Source: JBBQSN01 sp038213835 (GTDB taxonomy: Bacteria > Actinomycetota > Actinomycetes > Actinomycetales > CAWJMD01). Taken from it: a stretch of DNA of 34,649 bases. This document shows, piece after piece, positions 9,751 to 16,779 of the stretch. The notes under the pieces are model-generated. The model had not been told where the DNA came from, ran no database searches, and saw nothing but the letters and a program-made list of their open reading frames with translations. The stretch covers positions 1-34,649 of the forward strand of contig JBBQSN010000009.1 of the NCBI GenBank assembly GCA_038213835.1, in the 5' to 3' direction. Position numbers and translations under genes: made by a program. Each line of letters begins with the position of its first letter. The first letter of the stretch is position 1.

Positions 9751-9945
9751 ATGGCCACCTTGATCCGGCCCGGCACCGACCGGGCGACGATGACGATCGC
9801 GTCGATGAGCGCGGTGGCATTGATGCTCTCGATGCTGTCGCTCCTCCTTGCCGTCGACGACGACCTGGAACAGCGCCAGGTCGAGGAACGGCTCGCCTGC
9901 CTGGAGCTGCCCGGACCCAACGACTGCGGGCTCGACAATCGGTAG
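9751..9945 (+). CDS. Small single-span membrane protein, 64 residues
   Basis: The ATG is preceded by GGAGG (9741-9745 region) at a good distance, which is why I chose it over upstream starts. The product has a short basic N-terminus, one hydrophobic helix rich in Met, Leu, Ala and Ser (about residues 14-40), then an acidic and Gln-rich linker. The tail carries two cysteines in ACLELPGPNDCG. The layout suggests one membrane span with a short cysteine-bearing tail on the far side, which could form a disulfide or bind metal. I do not recognise the family. It lies upstream of, and convergent with, sodX. A link with nickel SOD maturation is only a positional guess. Confidence 0.6.
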   Translation: MATLIRPGTDRATMTIASMSAVALMLSMLSLLLAVDDDLEQRQVEERLACLELPGPNDCGLDNR

Positions 9946-10134
9946 CCCGACCCCCGATCAGCTCTGCCACAACGAGATTCAAACCCTCGCGAAGAGCGAG
10001 CAGGCTGGGCGGACATCGTGAGAACCCCTGATGAACAACGAGTGTCGGATGCACGACGAGCGCGGCCTTCGATGGGCCGTGCGCCTCGCTGCGGCGAGGT
10101 CACGGGTCGACGCGGGAGTGTGACGCGGGCGACA

Positions 10135-10524
10135 TCAGCGCGGCGGCGGGCCCGGCCGTCCCGGCCGTGGCCACAGCCGGAGCAGCACCACCGCGAGCAA
10201 CCCGTCGGACGGGACCACCCCGGCCGACCACGAGTCGACCCCCTCCGCCGGGTTGTCACGCTCGACCCACCAGCCCTGCGGCTCGCGCCGCAGCAGGCGC
10301 TTGACCGACACCGGCCGCGGTCCCTCCCAGCGGACCACCACCACGGCCCCCGGACGAGCGCGCGATGCTCGACGGGCCAGCAGCAGGTCGCCCTCGCGCA
10401 GGGTGGGGAGCATCGAACGGCCACGCACCCGCAGCAACGGGAACGGCTGCCACCGGGGCCATTCCTGCGACCCAGTCGCACCTGAACCTGCGGGGGTGGG
10501 CTCGGCGTGCGGGTCCGGGGTCAC
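10135..10524 (-). CDS. sodX: Nickel-type superoxide dismutase maturation protease
   Basis: SodX is an S26/S24-type serine peptidase thought to remove the N-terminal propeptide of nickel SOD so that the nickel hook can form. The signal-peptidase-like motif RGRSMLPTL carries the nucleophile Ser, and the general-base Lys lies in VSVKRLLRR about 45 residues later. The protein is small (129 residues from GTG at 10524), as expected for this family. The frame also stays open to a GTG at 10557, which would add an apolar leader (IAGVLGTLLVV). I prefer the shorter start because a GACACT -10-like element (10537-10532) sits 7 nt before it and because the divergent sodN promoter needs the space. It faces away from its substrate gene sodN, the usual arrangement. 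The C-terminus is Pro/Arg-rich. Confidence 0.87.
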   Translation of the reverse strand: MTPDPHAEPTPAGSGATGSQEWPRWQPFPLLRVRGRSMLPTLREGDLLLARRASRARPGAVVVVRWEGPRPVSVKRLLRREPQGWWVERDNPAEGVDSWSAGVVPSDGLLAVVLLRLWPRPGRPGPPPR

Positions 10525-10596
10525 GACGAGTAGTGTCCCAAGTACACCCGCAATCACACCTGCAGACCCTCACCGGGTCTCGTGAGAGGACGGACC
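10525..10596. promoter_or_regulatory. Divergent sodX / sodN promoter region
   Basis: Only 72 bp separate the chosen sodX start from the sodN ATG. A plus-strand TAGTGT (10531-10536) fits a -10 element for sodN, and its complement overlaps the minus-strand GACACT proposed for sodX, so the two promoters would share DNA. GAGAGGA (10584-10590) is the sodN ribosome site. A small hairpin GACCC-TCACC-GGGTC lies at 10565-10579 within the sodN leader. Confidence 0.45.
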
Positions 10597-10995
10597 ATGC
10601 GCTTGTTCCGACAGCTCGTCACCGACGTCAGCGCCCACTGCGACCTGCCGTGCGGCGTCTACGACCCGGCCCAGGCCAGGATCGAGGCCGAGTCGATCAA
10701 GGGGATCATCGGCAAGGTCGCCGACAACGACGACCACGACTTCCGTACCCGCGCCATCATCATCAAGGAGCAGCGCGCCGAGCTGGTCAAGCACCACCTC
10801 TGGGTGCTGTGGACCGACTACTTCAAGCCGCCGCACTTCGAGAAGTACCCGCAGCTGCACTCTCTGGTGAACGAGGCCACCAAGCTCGCCGGTGCCAGTG
10901 GCGCCAAGGGGAGCCTCGACGCCGACGTGGCTGACCAGCTGCTGGCCAAGATCGACGAGATCGCCGCCATCTTCTGGGAGACGAAGAAGGCCTGA
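10597..10995 (+). CDS. sodN: Nickel superoxide dismutase (Ni-SOD)
   Basis: The enzyme converts superoxide to hydrogen peroxide and oxygen in the cytoplasm as a hexamer. The nickel hook HCDLPCGVYDPAQA begins at residue 14. Residues 1-13 (MRLFRQLVTDVSA) are therefore the propeptide removed by SodX, and mature His1, Cys2 and Cys6 are the nickel ligands. The mature length of 119 residues matches the family (about 117). The rest of the four-helix-bundle protein is well conserved, including the IKGII and WVLWTDYFKP segments. ATG at 10597 was chosen because GAGAGGA lies just before it and the propeptide has the usual length; the GTG at 10582 would add five residues. A strong hairpin terminator follows. 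Confidence 0.96.
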   Translation: MRLFRQLVTDVSAHCDLPCGVYDPAQARIEAESIKGIIGKVADNDDHDFRTRAIIIKEQRAELVKHHLWVLWTDYFKPPHFEKYPQLHSLVNEATKLAGASGAKGSLDADVADQLLAKIDEIAAIFWETKKA

Positions 10996-11024
10996 TCACC
11001 CGCTCCACCGCACGGACCACCACC

Positions 11025-11056
11025 AGGGCCGGGACGCCGCACAGCGTCCCGGCCCT
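11025..11056 (+). terminator. Hairpin terminator after sodN
   Basis: A perfect 13-bp GC-rich stem (AGGGCCGGGACGC and its complement) closes a 6-nt loop 29 nt after the sodN stop. No U-tract follows, as is common for actinomycete terminators. Confidence 0.75.
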
Positions 11057-11075
11057 CGTGCGTCCGGCGTGGCGT

Positions 11076-11114
11076 CCCCGAAACGGTGCATCCGGCCCGT
11101 TTCGGGGGTAGGTT
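11076..11114 (+). promoter_or_regulatory. Promoter with 32-bp palindrome upstream of the DUF3311/permease operon
   Basis: Perfect 11-bp arms CCCCGAAACGG (11076-11086) and CCGTTTCGGGG (11097-11107) flank a 10-bp spacer, so the arm centres lie 21 bp apart (two helical turns). A TAGGTT -10-like hexamer (11109-11114) follows at once, which puts the palindrome over the -35 and spacer region. This fits a repressor operator; a terminator-like hairpin for readthrough from sodN is the alternative. Confidence 0.45.
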
Positions 11115-11150
11115 GCCGCCGCCCGGCACGTCCCACCGGAGAGGCCGACG

Positions 11151-11435
11151 ATGTCCGATCTCAGCAAGTCCAGTCCGCCGCGCGACCCGTCCCGATCCGG
11201 GGCGAACGACCACGTCCGCCGCAGCCGGGTCGACGACGACAAGACCCCACTGAACTGGCTGCTGCTGGTCCCGATCGTGATCTGCCTGGCGGTGCCGTTC
11301 TACAACCGGACCGACCCGGTCGTGTTCGGGATGCCGTTCTTCTACTGGTTCCAGCTGGCGATCATCCCGATCGGCGTGACCTGCACCGTGATCGTCTACC
11401 GGGCGCACAGGCGCAACCAGGAGCGTGGTCGCTGA
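11151..11435 (+). CDS. DUF3311 small membrane protein, permease partner
   Basis: The product has 94 residues: a hydrophilic, charged N-terminus (1-33), then two hydrophobic helices (about 35-50 and 60-82) separated by FYNRTDPVVFGMPFFYW, and a basic C-terminus. This Asn-Arg-x-x-Pro then Gly-x-P-F-F-Y-W pattern is typical of DUF3311. Such proteins are encoded just before SSS-family monocarboxylate permeases and are presumed small subunits, much as YhjB-type partners are for acetate permeases. GGAGAGG lies 6 nt before the ATG. Its stop overlaps the permease start by one base (TGATG), so translation is coupled. Confidence 0.85.
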   Translation: MSDLSKSSPPRDPSRSGANDHVRRSRVDDDKTPLNWLLLVPIVICLAVPFYNRTDPVVFGMPFFYWFQLAIIPIGVTCTVIVYRAHRRNQERGR

Positions 11436-13120
11436 TGGACATCAACGTGGTCGAGATGACCGTCTTCGTGCTCCTGTTCCTTCTCGTCACCGTGATGGGC
11501 TTCTACGCCTCCAACTGGCGCAAGGCCGAGTCGATGGAGCACCTCGACGAGTGGGGGCTCGGCGGGCGCAACTTCGGCGGCTGGATCACCTGGTTCCTGC
11601 TCGGCGGCGACCTCTATACCGCGTACACGTTCGTCGCCGTCCCGGCCCTGCTCTTCGGCGCCGGCGCGGTCGGTTTCTTCGCCGTGCCCTACACCATCAT
11701 CGTGTACCCGCTCGTGCTGCTGTTCCTGGTCCGGCTCTGGTCGGTGAGCCACGTGCACGGGTTCGTCACGCCGGCCGACTTCGTCCGGGCCCGCTTCGAC
11801 TCGCCCACGATGGCGCTGCTGGTCGCCATCACCGGCATCGTCGCGACGATGCCGTACATCGCCCTCCAGCTGGTGGGCATCGAGGCCGTGCTGAAGACGA
11901 TGGGCCTGACAGGCACCGGGTTCGTCTCGCACCTGCCGATCCTGATCGCGTTCGCGATCCTGGCCGCGTACACCTACAGCAGCGGCCTGCGCGCACCGGC
12001 GCTGATCGCGTTCGTCAAGGACGCCCTCATCTACCTCGTCATCATCGTGGCGGTCATCTACATCCCGAGCCGGATCGGTGGCTGGGACGGCATCTTCAGC
12101 GCCGCGAACGCCAAGTTCGAGGCCTCCCCCAACCCGAACGACGGGGTGCTCCTCACCTCCGGGCCGGCGCAGCTGCAGTACGCCACCCTCGCCCTCGGCT
12201 CGGCGATGGCCCTGTTCCTCTACCCGCACTCGCTCACCAGCGTGCTGGCGGCCAAGGACCGGCACACCATCCGCCGCAACATGGCTGCGCTGCCCGCGTA
12301 CTCGTTCGTCCTGGGTCTGCTGGCGCTGCTCGGCTTCATGGCCATCGCGGCCGAGATCACGCCGCTCGTGAACGAGGAGACCGGCAAGGTCGACGCCAAC
12401 ACCGTCGTCCCGCTGCTGTTCGACAAGATGTTCCCGGACTGGTTCGCTGGCGTCGCCTTCGCCGCGGTGGCGATCGGCGCCCTCGTGCCGGCGGCGATCA
12501 TGTCGATCGCGGCCGCGAACCTGTTCACCCGCAACATCTACAAGGAGTACCTGAAGAAGGACGCCACCCCGGCGCAGGAGGCCAAGGCCTCGAAGCTGAC
12601 CTCGCTGGTGGTCAAGGTCGGCGCGCTGATCGTGATCGTGACGCTCGACCCGCAGTTCTCGATCGACCTGCAGCTCATCGGCGGCGTGATCATCCTGCAG
12701 ACCCTGCCCGCGCTGGCACTGGGCCTGTACACCAGCTGGTTCCACCGCGGCGGGCTCATCGCCGGCTGGATCGCCGGGATGACGTCCGGGTTCTGGATGC
12801 TCTACACGATCAAGCAGGTCGGGCTCGACCCGGTGACGGGCGAGTGGGGCGCGGTCATCCGGCCGCACTTCGGCGGCTCGGCCTTCCCGCTGAAGAACCT
12901 CGGGCTCGACACCGATCTCATCGTCTACGCGGGCTTCCTCGCCGTGGCGATGAACCTGCTCGTCGCGGCCGTGGCCACGCTCGTGCTCCGGGCCATGAAG
13001 GTGGCCGAGGGCACCGACCGCACCCGCGAGCACGACTACACCGCCGACGCCGGGGACCCGCGGGTCAAGGACCTCGACCTCGACCACGCGGGTGCTCCTG
13101 GCACCCCGTCCGACACGTAG
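11435..13120 (+). CDS. Sodium:solute symporter family monocarboxylate permease (MctP-like)
   Basis: This 561-residue integral membrane protein has about 13 predicted spans and belongs to the SSS family (2.A.21). Recognisable segments are the N-terminal GGRNFGGWITWFLLGGDLYTAYTF, the middle helix SSGLRAPALIAFVKDALIY, and FLYPHSLTSVLAAKD. They match the branch that includes the pyruvate/lactate/acetate permease MctP. It most likely imports short monocarboxylates with a cation, but substrate choice cannot be read from sequence. The tail after about residue 525 is hydrophilic and acidic. It is co-translated with the DUF3311 protein and is followed 7 nt later by an IlvG-type enzyme, so imported pyruvate could feed that enzyme. 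Confidence 0.88.
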   Translation: MDINVVEMTVFVLLFLLVTVMGFYASNWRKAESMEHLDEWGLGGRNFGGWITWFLLGGDLYTAYTFVAVPALLFGAGAVGFFAVPYTIIVYPLVLLFLVRLWSVSHVHGFVTPADFVRARFDSPTMALLVAITGIVATMPYIALQLVGIEAVLKTMGLTGTGFVSHLPILIAFAILAAYTYSSGLRAPALIAFVKDALIYLVIIVAVIYIPSRIGGWDGIFSAANAKFEASPNPNDGVLLTSGPAQLQYATLALGSAMALFLYPHSLTSVLAAKDRHTIRRNMAALPAYSFVLGLLALLGFMAIAAEITPLVNEETGKVDANTVVPLLFDKMFPDWFAGVAFAAVAIGALVPAAIMSIAAANLFTRNIYKEYLKKDATPAQEAKASKLTSLVVKVGALIVIVTLDPQFSIDLQLIGGVIILQTLPALALGLYTSWFHRGGLIAGWIAGMTSGFWMLYTIKQVGLDPVTGEWGAVIRPHFGGSAFPLKNLGLDTDLIVYAGFLAVAMNLLVAAVATLVLRAMKVAEGTDRTREHDYTADAGDPRVKDLDLDHAGAPGTPSDT

Positions 13121-13127
13121 GGGCGCG

Positions 13128-14783
13128 GTGGCCAGAGAGGGGCACGGCGGGCAGCAGGTCACGAGGGTGGCGGCCGCCCACGGGGTCGACACCGTGTTCA
13201 CCCTGTCGGGGGCGCACGTCTTCCCCGTCTACGACGCCGCGGTGAAGTTCGAGCCGGCCCTGCGCCTGGTCGACGTCCGGCACGAGCAGACCGCGGTGTT
13301 CGCCGCCGAGGCCACGGCCAAGCTCACCCGCCGGCCGGGGTTCGCGGTCGCCACCGCGGGCCCCGGGGTGACCAACACGGTCTCGGCGATGACGACGGCG
13401 CACTTCAACGGCTCCTCCGTCGTGCTGCTCGGCGGTCGCGCCCCCGCCGGGCGGTGGGGCACCGGCAGCCTGCAGGAGATGGACCACGTCCCGCTGCTCG
13501 CCCCAGTCACCAAGCACGCGGCGACGATCGACCGGGTCGACGCCATCACCGACGGCGTCCACGAGGCCTTCTGCGCCGCGGTCGCATCGCACCGCGGACC
13601 GTCGTTCGTCGACGTCCCGATGGACGTCCTGTTCTCGCGGTGCGATCTGCCCGACGTGCCGGCCGTGGTCCCACGCGACACCGCCGAGCCGCACACCGAG
13701 GGCCTGGACCGGGCCGTCGAGGCGCTGCGGGCGGCCCGGCGCCTCGTGCTCGTCCTCGGGTCCGACGTGTGGACGAACGGGGCCGAGGACCCCGCCCGTC
13801 GGTTCGCCGAGGCCACCGGGTGCGCGGTCGTCACCAACGGCATGGGACGCGGCGTCGTGCCCGCCGGGCACCCGCAGCTGGTCACCCGGGCGCGGGGGCG
13901 GGCTCTCGGCGAGGCCGACGTCGTGGTGGTCGTCGGCACCCCGCTCGACTTCCGGCTCGGGTACGGCCGGTTCGGGGGCAAGGACGGTGCGACCCCGGCC
14001 CAGGTGGTGCACGTCGTGGACCACCCGGACCAGGTCGCCACGCACCTGCCGCTCGCCGCGGGCGTCGGCGGTCATCTCGGCACCGTCCTGGAGCTGCTCA
14101 CCGAGCGGGTCCCCGCCGGACAGGCCGATCGGGGCGAGACCGACCGCTGGGTGGGTGATCTCGCCGACCACGCGCGCGCGGCCGTCGCGAAGGACGCCGC
14201 CCAGCTGAGGTCCACCAGCGACCCGATCCACCCCGCACGCATCTACGGTGAGCTGAACAAGCGCCTCGACCCCGACGCCGTGGTGATCGGTGACGGCGGC
14301 GACTTCGTCTCGTTCGCAGGGCGCTTCGTCGAGCCACGCCGGCCCGGCCGCTGGCTCGACCCCGGCCCGTTCGGCTGCCTCGGTACCGGTCTCGGGTACG
14401 CGATCGCCGCCCGGCTGGCGCACCCCGACGCCCAGGTGGTCCTGCTGCTCGGCGACGGGGCGGCGGGCTTCTCGCTCACCGACGTCGACACCCTGGTGCG
14501 GCACCGGCTGCCCGTGGTGATGGTGATGGGCAACAACGGCGTCTGGGGGCTGGAGAAGGGCCCGATGAACATGCTCTACGGCTACGACGTGATCACCGAC
14601 CTGACGCCGCAGACCCGCTACGACCAGGTCGTCACGGCCCTCGGGGGCGGGGGCGAGCTGGTGACGTCGCCGGAGGAGGTCGGCCCGGCCATCGACCGCG
14701 CCCTCGCCTCGGGGATCCCCTACCTGGTCAACGTGGTCACCGATCCCGCCGCGGCCTACCCCCGCACCACGACGGGCGTCTGA
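13128..14783 (+). CDS. ilvG: ThDP-dependent acetolactate synthase-like enzyme (IlvG type)
   Basis: This 551-residue protein has the three-domain pyruvate-oxidase/acetolactate-synthase fold. The catalytic Glu lies in RHEQTAVFAAEA, and TAGPGVTN follows. The ThDP/Mg motif runs from GDGAAGF to MGNNGVWGLEK. Segments such as GGRAPAGRWGTGSLQEMDHVP and WLDPGPFGCLGTGLGYA match the mycobacterial IlvG (Rv1820) branch rather than the main IlvB. Enzymes of this branch are annotated as acetolactate synthase, but the activity is often unproven, and no small regulatory subunit gene is present here. I chose GTG at 13128, with GGGGCG before it; an in-frame ATG lies at 13092 inside the permease gene. It probably belongs to the permease operon. 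Confidence 0.85.
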   Translation: MAREGHGGQQVTRVAAAHGVDTVFTLSGAHVFPVYDAAVKFEPALRLVDVRHEQTAVFAAEATAKLTRRPGFAVATAGPGVTNTVSAMTTAHFNGSSVVLLGGRAPAGRWGTGSLQEMDHVPLLAPVTKHAATIDRVDAITDGVHEAFCAAVASHRGPSFVDVPMDVLFSRCDLPDVPAVVPRDTAEPHTEGLDRAVEALRAARRLVLVLGSDVWTNGAEDPARRFAEATGCAVVTNGMGRGVVPAGHPQLVTRARGRALGEADVVVVVGTPLDFRLGYGRFGGKDGATPAQVVHVVDHPDQVATHLPLAAGVGGHLGTVLELLTERVPAGQADRGETDRWVGDLADHARAAVAKDAAQLRSTSDPIHPARIYGELNKRLDPDAVVIGDGGDFVSFAGRFVEPRRPGRWLDPGPFGCLGTGLGYAIAARLAHPDAQVVLLLGDGAAGFSLTDVDTLVRHRLPVVMVMGNNGVWGLEKGPMNMLYGYDVITDLTPQTRYDQVVTALGGGGELVTSPEEVGPAIDRALASGIPYLVNVVTDPAAAYPRTTTGV

Positions 14784-15336
14784 GTGGTCACCGTGCACGT
14801 CCGGCAGGCCCGCGACGACGAGCTGGACCGGGCAGGCCGGGTCGTGGCCGACGCGTACCGGTTCGGCCAGGGCACGCCGGACGACTACCTCGCTGTCGTG
14901 GCCGACGCCCGTGCCCGGGCCGGTGACGGCGAGGTGCTGGTGGCGGTCGACGGCGACGGCAGCGTGCTCGGCAGCGTCACCTACGCCTGCCCGCCCTCTC
15001 CACTGGCGGAGCTGAGCCGGGCGGGCGAGGCCGAGTTCCGGATGCTGGGGGTCGACGCGAGAGCGCAGGGGCGGGGCGTCGGTGCCGCCCTCGTGCAGGC
15101 GTGCCTGGACCGCGCGCGCGGCGCCGGCCGCGACGGCATGGTGCTGGGCACCGGGCTGGATGACCTCCGCGCACCGCGTCTACGAGCGGTTCGGCTTCGT
15201 CCGGGACCCGGCCAGGGACTGGGAGCCGGTGCCGGGCATCACGCTGCTGGCCTACGCCATCGACCTGCGGGCAGCGCTCAACCCGCGGGCGCGACCCGCG
15301 CCAGGAAGCGCTCCGGGTCGACCAGCACGCGGGTGA
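14784..15336 (+). pseudogene. GNAT-family N-acetyltransferase broken by a frameshift
   Basis: The first frame gives a normal GNAT start: RQARDDELDRAGRVVADAY, the beta strands VLVAVDGDGSVLGSVTYAC, and the acetyl-CoA loop AEFRMLGVDARAQGRGVGAAL. It goes out of frame right after GMVLGTG (about 15155). The expected C-terminal part, WMTSAHRVYERFGFVRDPARDW, resumes in the +1 frame from 15157 and stops at 15336. Relatives have two residues between the Thr and Trp of this loop, so loss of two bases near 15153-15157 explains the break best; one inserted base is the alternative. Natural mutation and assembly error cannot be told apart here. The gene starts directly after the ilvG stop and overlaps the convergent thioesterase gene by 59 bp. 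Confidence 0.72.
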
Positions 15337-15664
15337 TCTCGCCGGTGGCCAGCAGCCGGTCGTCGCCGTCCTGGGCCTGCACCGCGAATCGCAGCAGCCG
15401 GCCGTCCTGGCTCTGCAGGGTGGCGCCCACGTGCACCGTGCCCCCGACGACCGTGGCCGCCAGGTGGTCCAGGCGCACCCGGGTGCCCACCGAGGTGCGG
15501 CCGGCGGCACCGGGCACCTCGACGGCGCAGGTGGCCGCCTCGCACCAGGCGAGCAGGCGCGGGGTGGCCAGGACGGGCAGGTCGCCGCTGCCGAGCGCGG
15601 CAGCGGTGTCTGCGCCGCCGACCGTGAACGTCAGCGCGGCGCTCGGGTCCGGTGGTGAGCTCAG
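15278..15664 (-). CDS. Hot-dog-fold thioesterase (FlK-like family)
   Basis: The frame gives 128 residues with the order ADTAAALGSGDLPVLATPRLLAW, then a helix with EAAT, then SVGTRVRLDHLAATVVGGTVHVGATL and FAVQAQDGDDRLLATGEITRVLVD. This matches the fluoroacetyl-CoA-type hot-dog thioesterases, which hydrolyse short acyl-CoAs. The substrate is unknown. No ATG, GTG or TTG lies in the right place. The best start is CTG at 15664-15662, which shares CTGA with the pilT stop, like a classical ATGA coupling. The first GTG (15517) would cut off the first half of the fold. It is the last gene of the AdpA-like/PilT operon. Confidence 0.7.
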   Translation of the reverse strand: MSSPPDPSAALTFTVGGADTAAALGSGDLPVLATPRLLAWCEAATCAVEVPGAAGRTSVGTRVRLDHLAATVVGGTVHVGATLQSQDGRLLRFAVQAQDGDDRLLATGEITRVLVDPERFLARVAPAG

Positions 15665-16779
15665 CTGAGCAGCCCGAGCCGGCGCAGCTCGACCGTGAGG
15701 TCGTGCGGGTTGGACGAGGCGCCCATGGCGTCCTCGAGCGAGACGATCCCGTCCCGGTACAGGGACACGAGGTGCTGGTCGAAGGTCTGCATCCCGTAGA
15801 ACGAGCCCTCCGAGATCAGCTCGGTGATCGAGGAGGTCTTGTCCGGGTCGCCGATGGCGTCGGCGATCCGGCCGGTGTTGATGCAGATCTCCATCACGCA
15901 GGTGCGGCCCTGGCCGTCGGCGCGGGGCACGAGGCGCTGGCAGACGATGCCGCGCAGGGAGGCGGCCAGCGAGAGCCGGACCTGCTTCTGCTCGTGCGGC
16001 GGGAAGAAGTCGATGACGCGGGTGATGGTCTCCGCGGCGTCAGTGGTGTGCAGCGTCGACATCACGAAGTGGCCGGTCTCGGAGGCCGACAGCGCCGCAC
16101 CCACGGTCTCGGAGTCGCGCATCTCGCCGACCAGGACGACGTCGGGGTCCTGGCGCATCGCGGCGCGCAGGGCGACCGAGAAGTTGTCGGTGTCGATCCG
16201 GACCTCGCGCTGGTTGATCATCGCGGTCTTGTCCTGGTGCAGCACCTCGATCGGGTCCTCGATCGTGACGATGTGGACCTCGCGGTTGGTGTTGATGTGG
16301 TCCACCATCGCGGCGAGCGTCGTCGTCTTGCCCGAGCCGGTGGGACCGGTGACCAGCACCAGGCCGCGGGGCTCGAGGGCCAGCGCCGCCAGCGCGGGCG
16401 GCATGCCGAGCGCGTCGAGGGACAGCGCGCCGATGGCGACCCGGCGGAAGACCAGCCCGACCGAGCCGCGCGAGCGGAACGCGTTGACGCGGAACCGGCC
16501 GACGCCCGGGATCGAGTACCCGAAGTCGGCCTCGTTGGTGCGGGTGAAGATCTCCCTGAGGTCCGGGCGGATGATCTCTTCGAGCATGGCCTGGGTGTCG
16601 GCGGGGACGAGGTCGCGCGAGCGCAGCTTGCGCAGCCGCCCGTCGATGCGGATCCGCGGGGCGGAGCCCACCTTGCAGTGCAGGTCGGACCCGGTGAGCT
16701 CGGACAACGCACGCAGGAACGGCTTGACGGACAGCGGCTCGACAGCCTGGTCGGGCACGGTCGCGGGTGTCGTGGTCAC
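15661..16779 (-). CDS. pilT: PilT-type twitching ATPase
   Basis: PilT ATPases power type IV pilus retraction as hexamers at the inner membrane. All motifs are present: Walker A GPTGSGKTTT (about 143-152), Asp box TIEDPIE (about 172), Walker B DPDVVLVGEMRD (about 213-224) and His box STLHTTDA (about 238-245). The N-terminal PAS-like domain contains GSDLHCKVGSAPRIRIDGRLRKL. The length of 372 residues is normal for the family. GTG at 16779 was chosen because it overlaps the regulator stop as GTGA and gives the usual N-terminus. No pilin, PilB, PilC or prepilin peptidase gene is in the window. It is translationally coupled both to the AdpA-like gene upstream and, through CTGA, to the thioesterase. 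Confidence 0.9.
   Translation of the reverse strand: MTTTPATVPDQAVEPLSVKPFLRALSELTGSDLHCKVGSAPRIRIDGRLRKLRSRDLVPADTQAMLEEIIRPDLREIFTRTNEADFGYSIPGVGRFRVNAFRSRGSVGLVFRRVAIGALSLDALGMPPALAALALEPRGLVLVTGPTGSGKTTTLAAMVDHINTNREVHIVTIEDPIEVLHQDKTAMINQREVRIDTDNFSVALRAAMRQDPDVVLVGEMRDSETVGAALSASETGHFVMSTLHTTDAAETITRVIDFFPPHEQKQVRLSLAASLRGIVCQRLVPRADGQGRTCVMEICINTGRIADAIGDPDKTSSITELISEGSFYGMQTFDQHLVSLYRDGIVSLEDAMGASSNPHDLTVELRRLGLLS

Noticed and set aside
15337..15668. Continuation of the first GNAT frame to 15668, which would make a 294-residue protein
   Set aside because: The part beyond about residue 125 has no GNAT features and is the antisense of the thioesterase gene. The true C-terminus continues in another frame.
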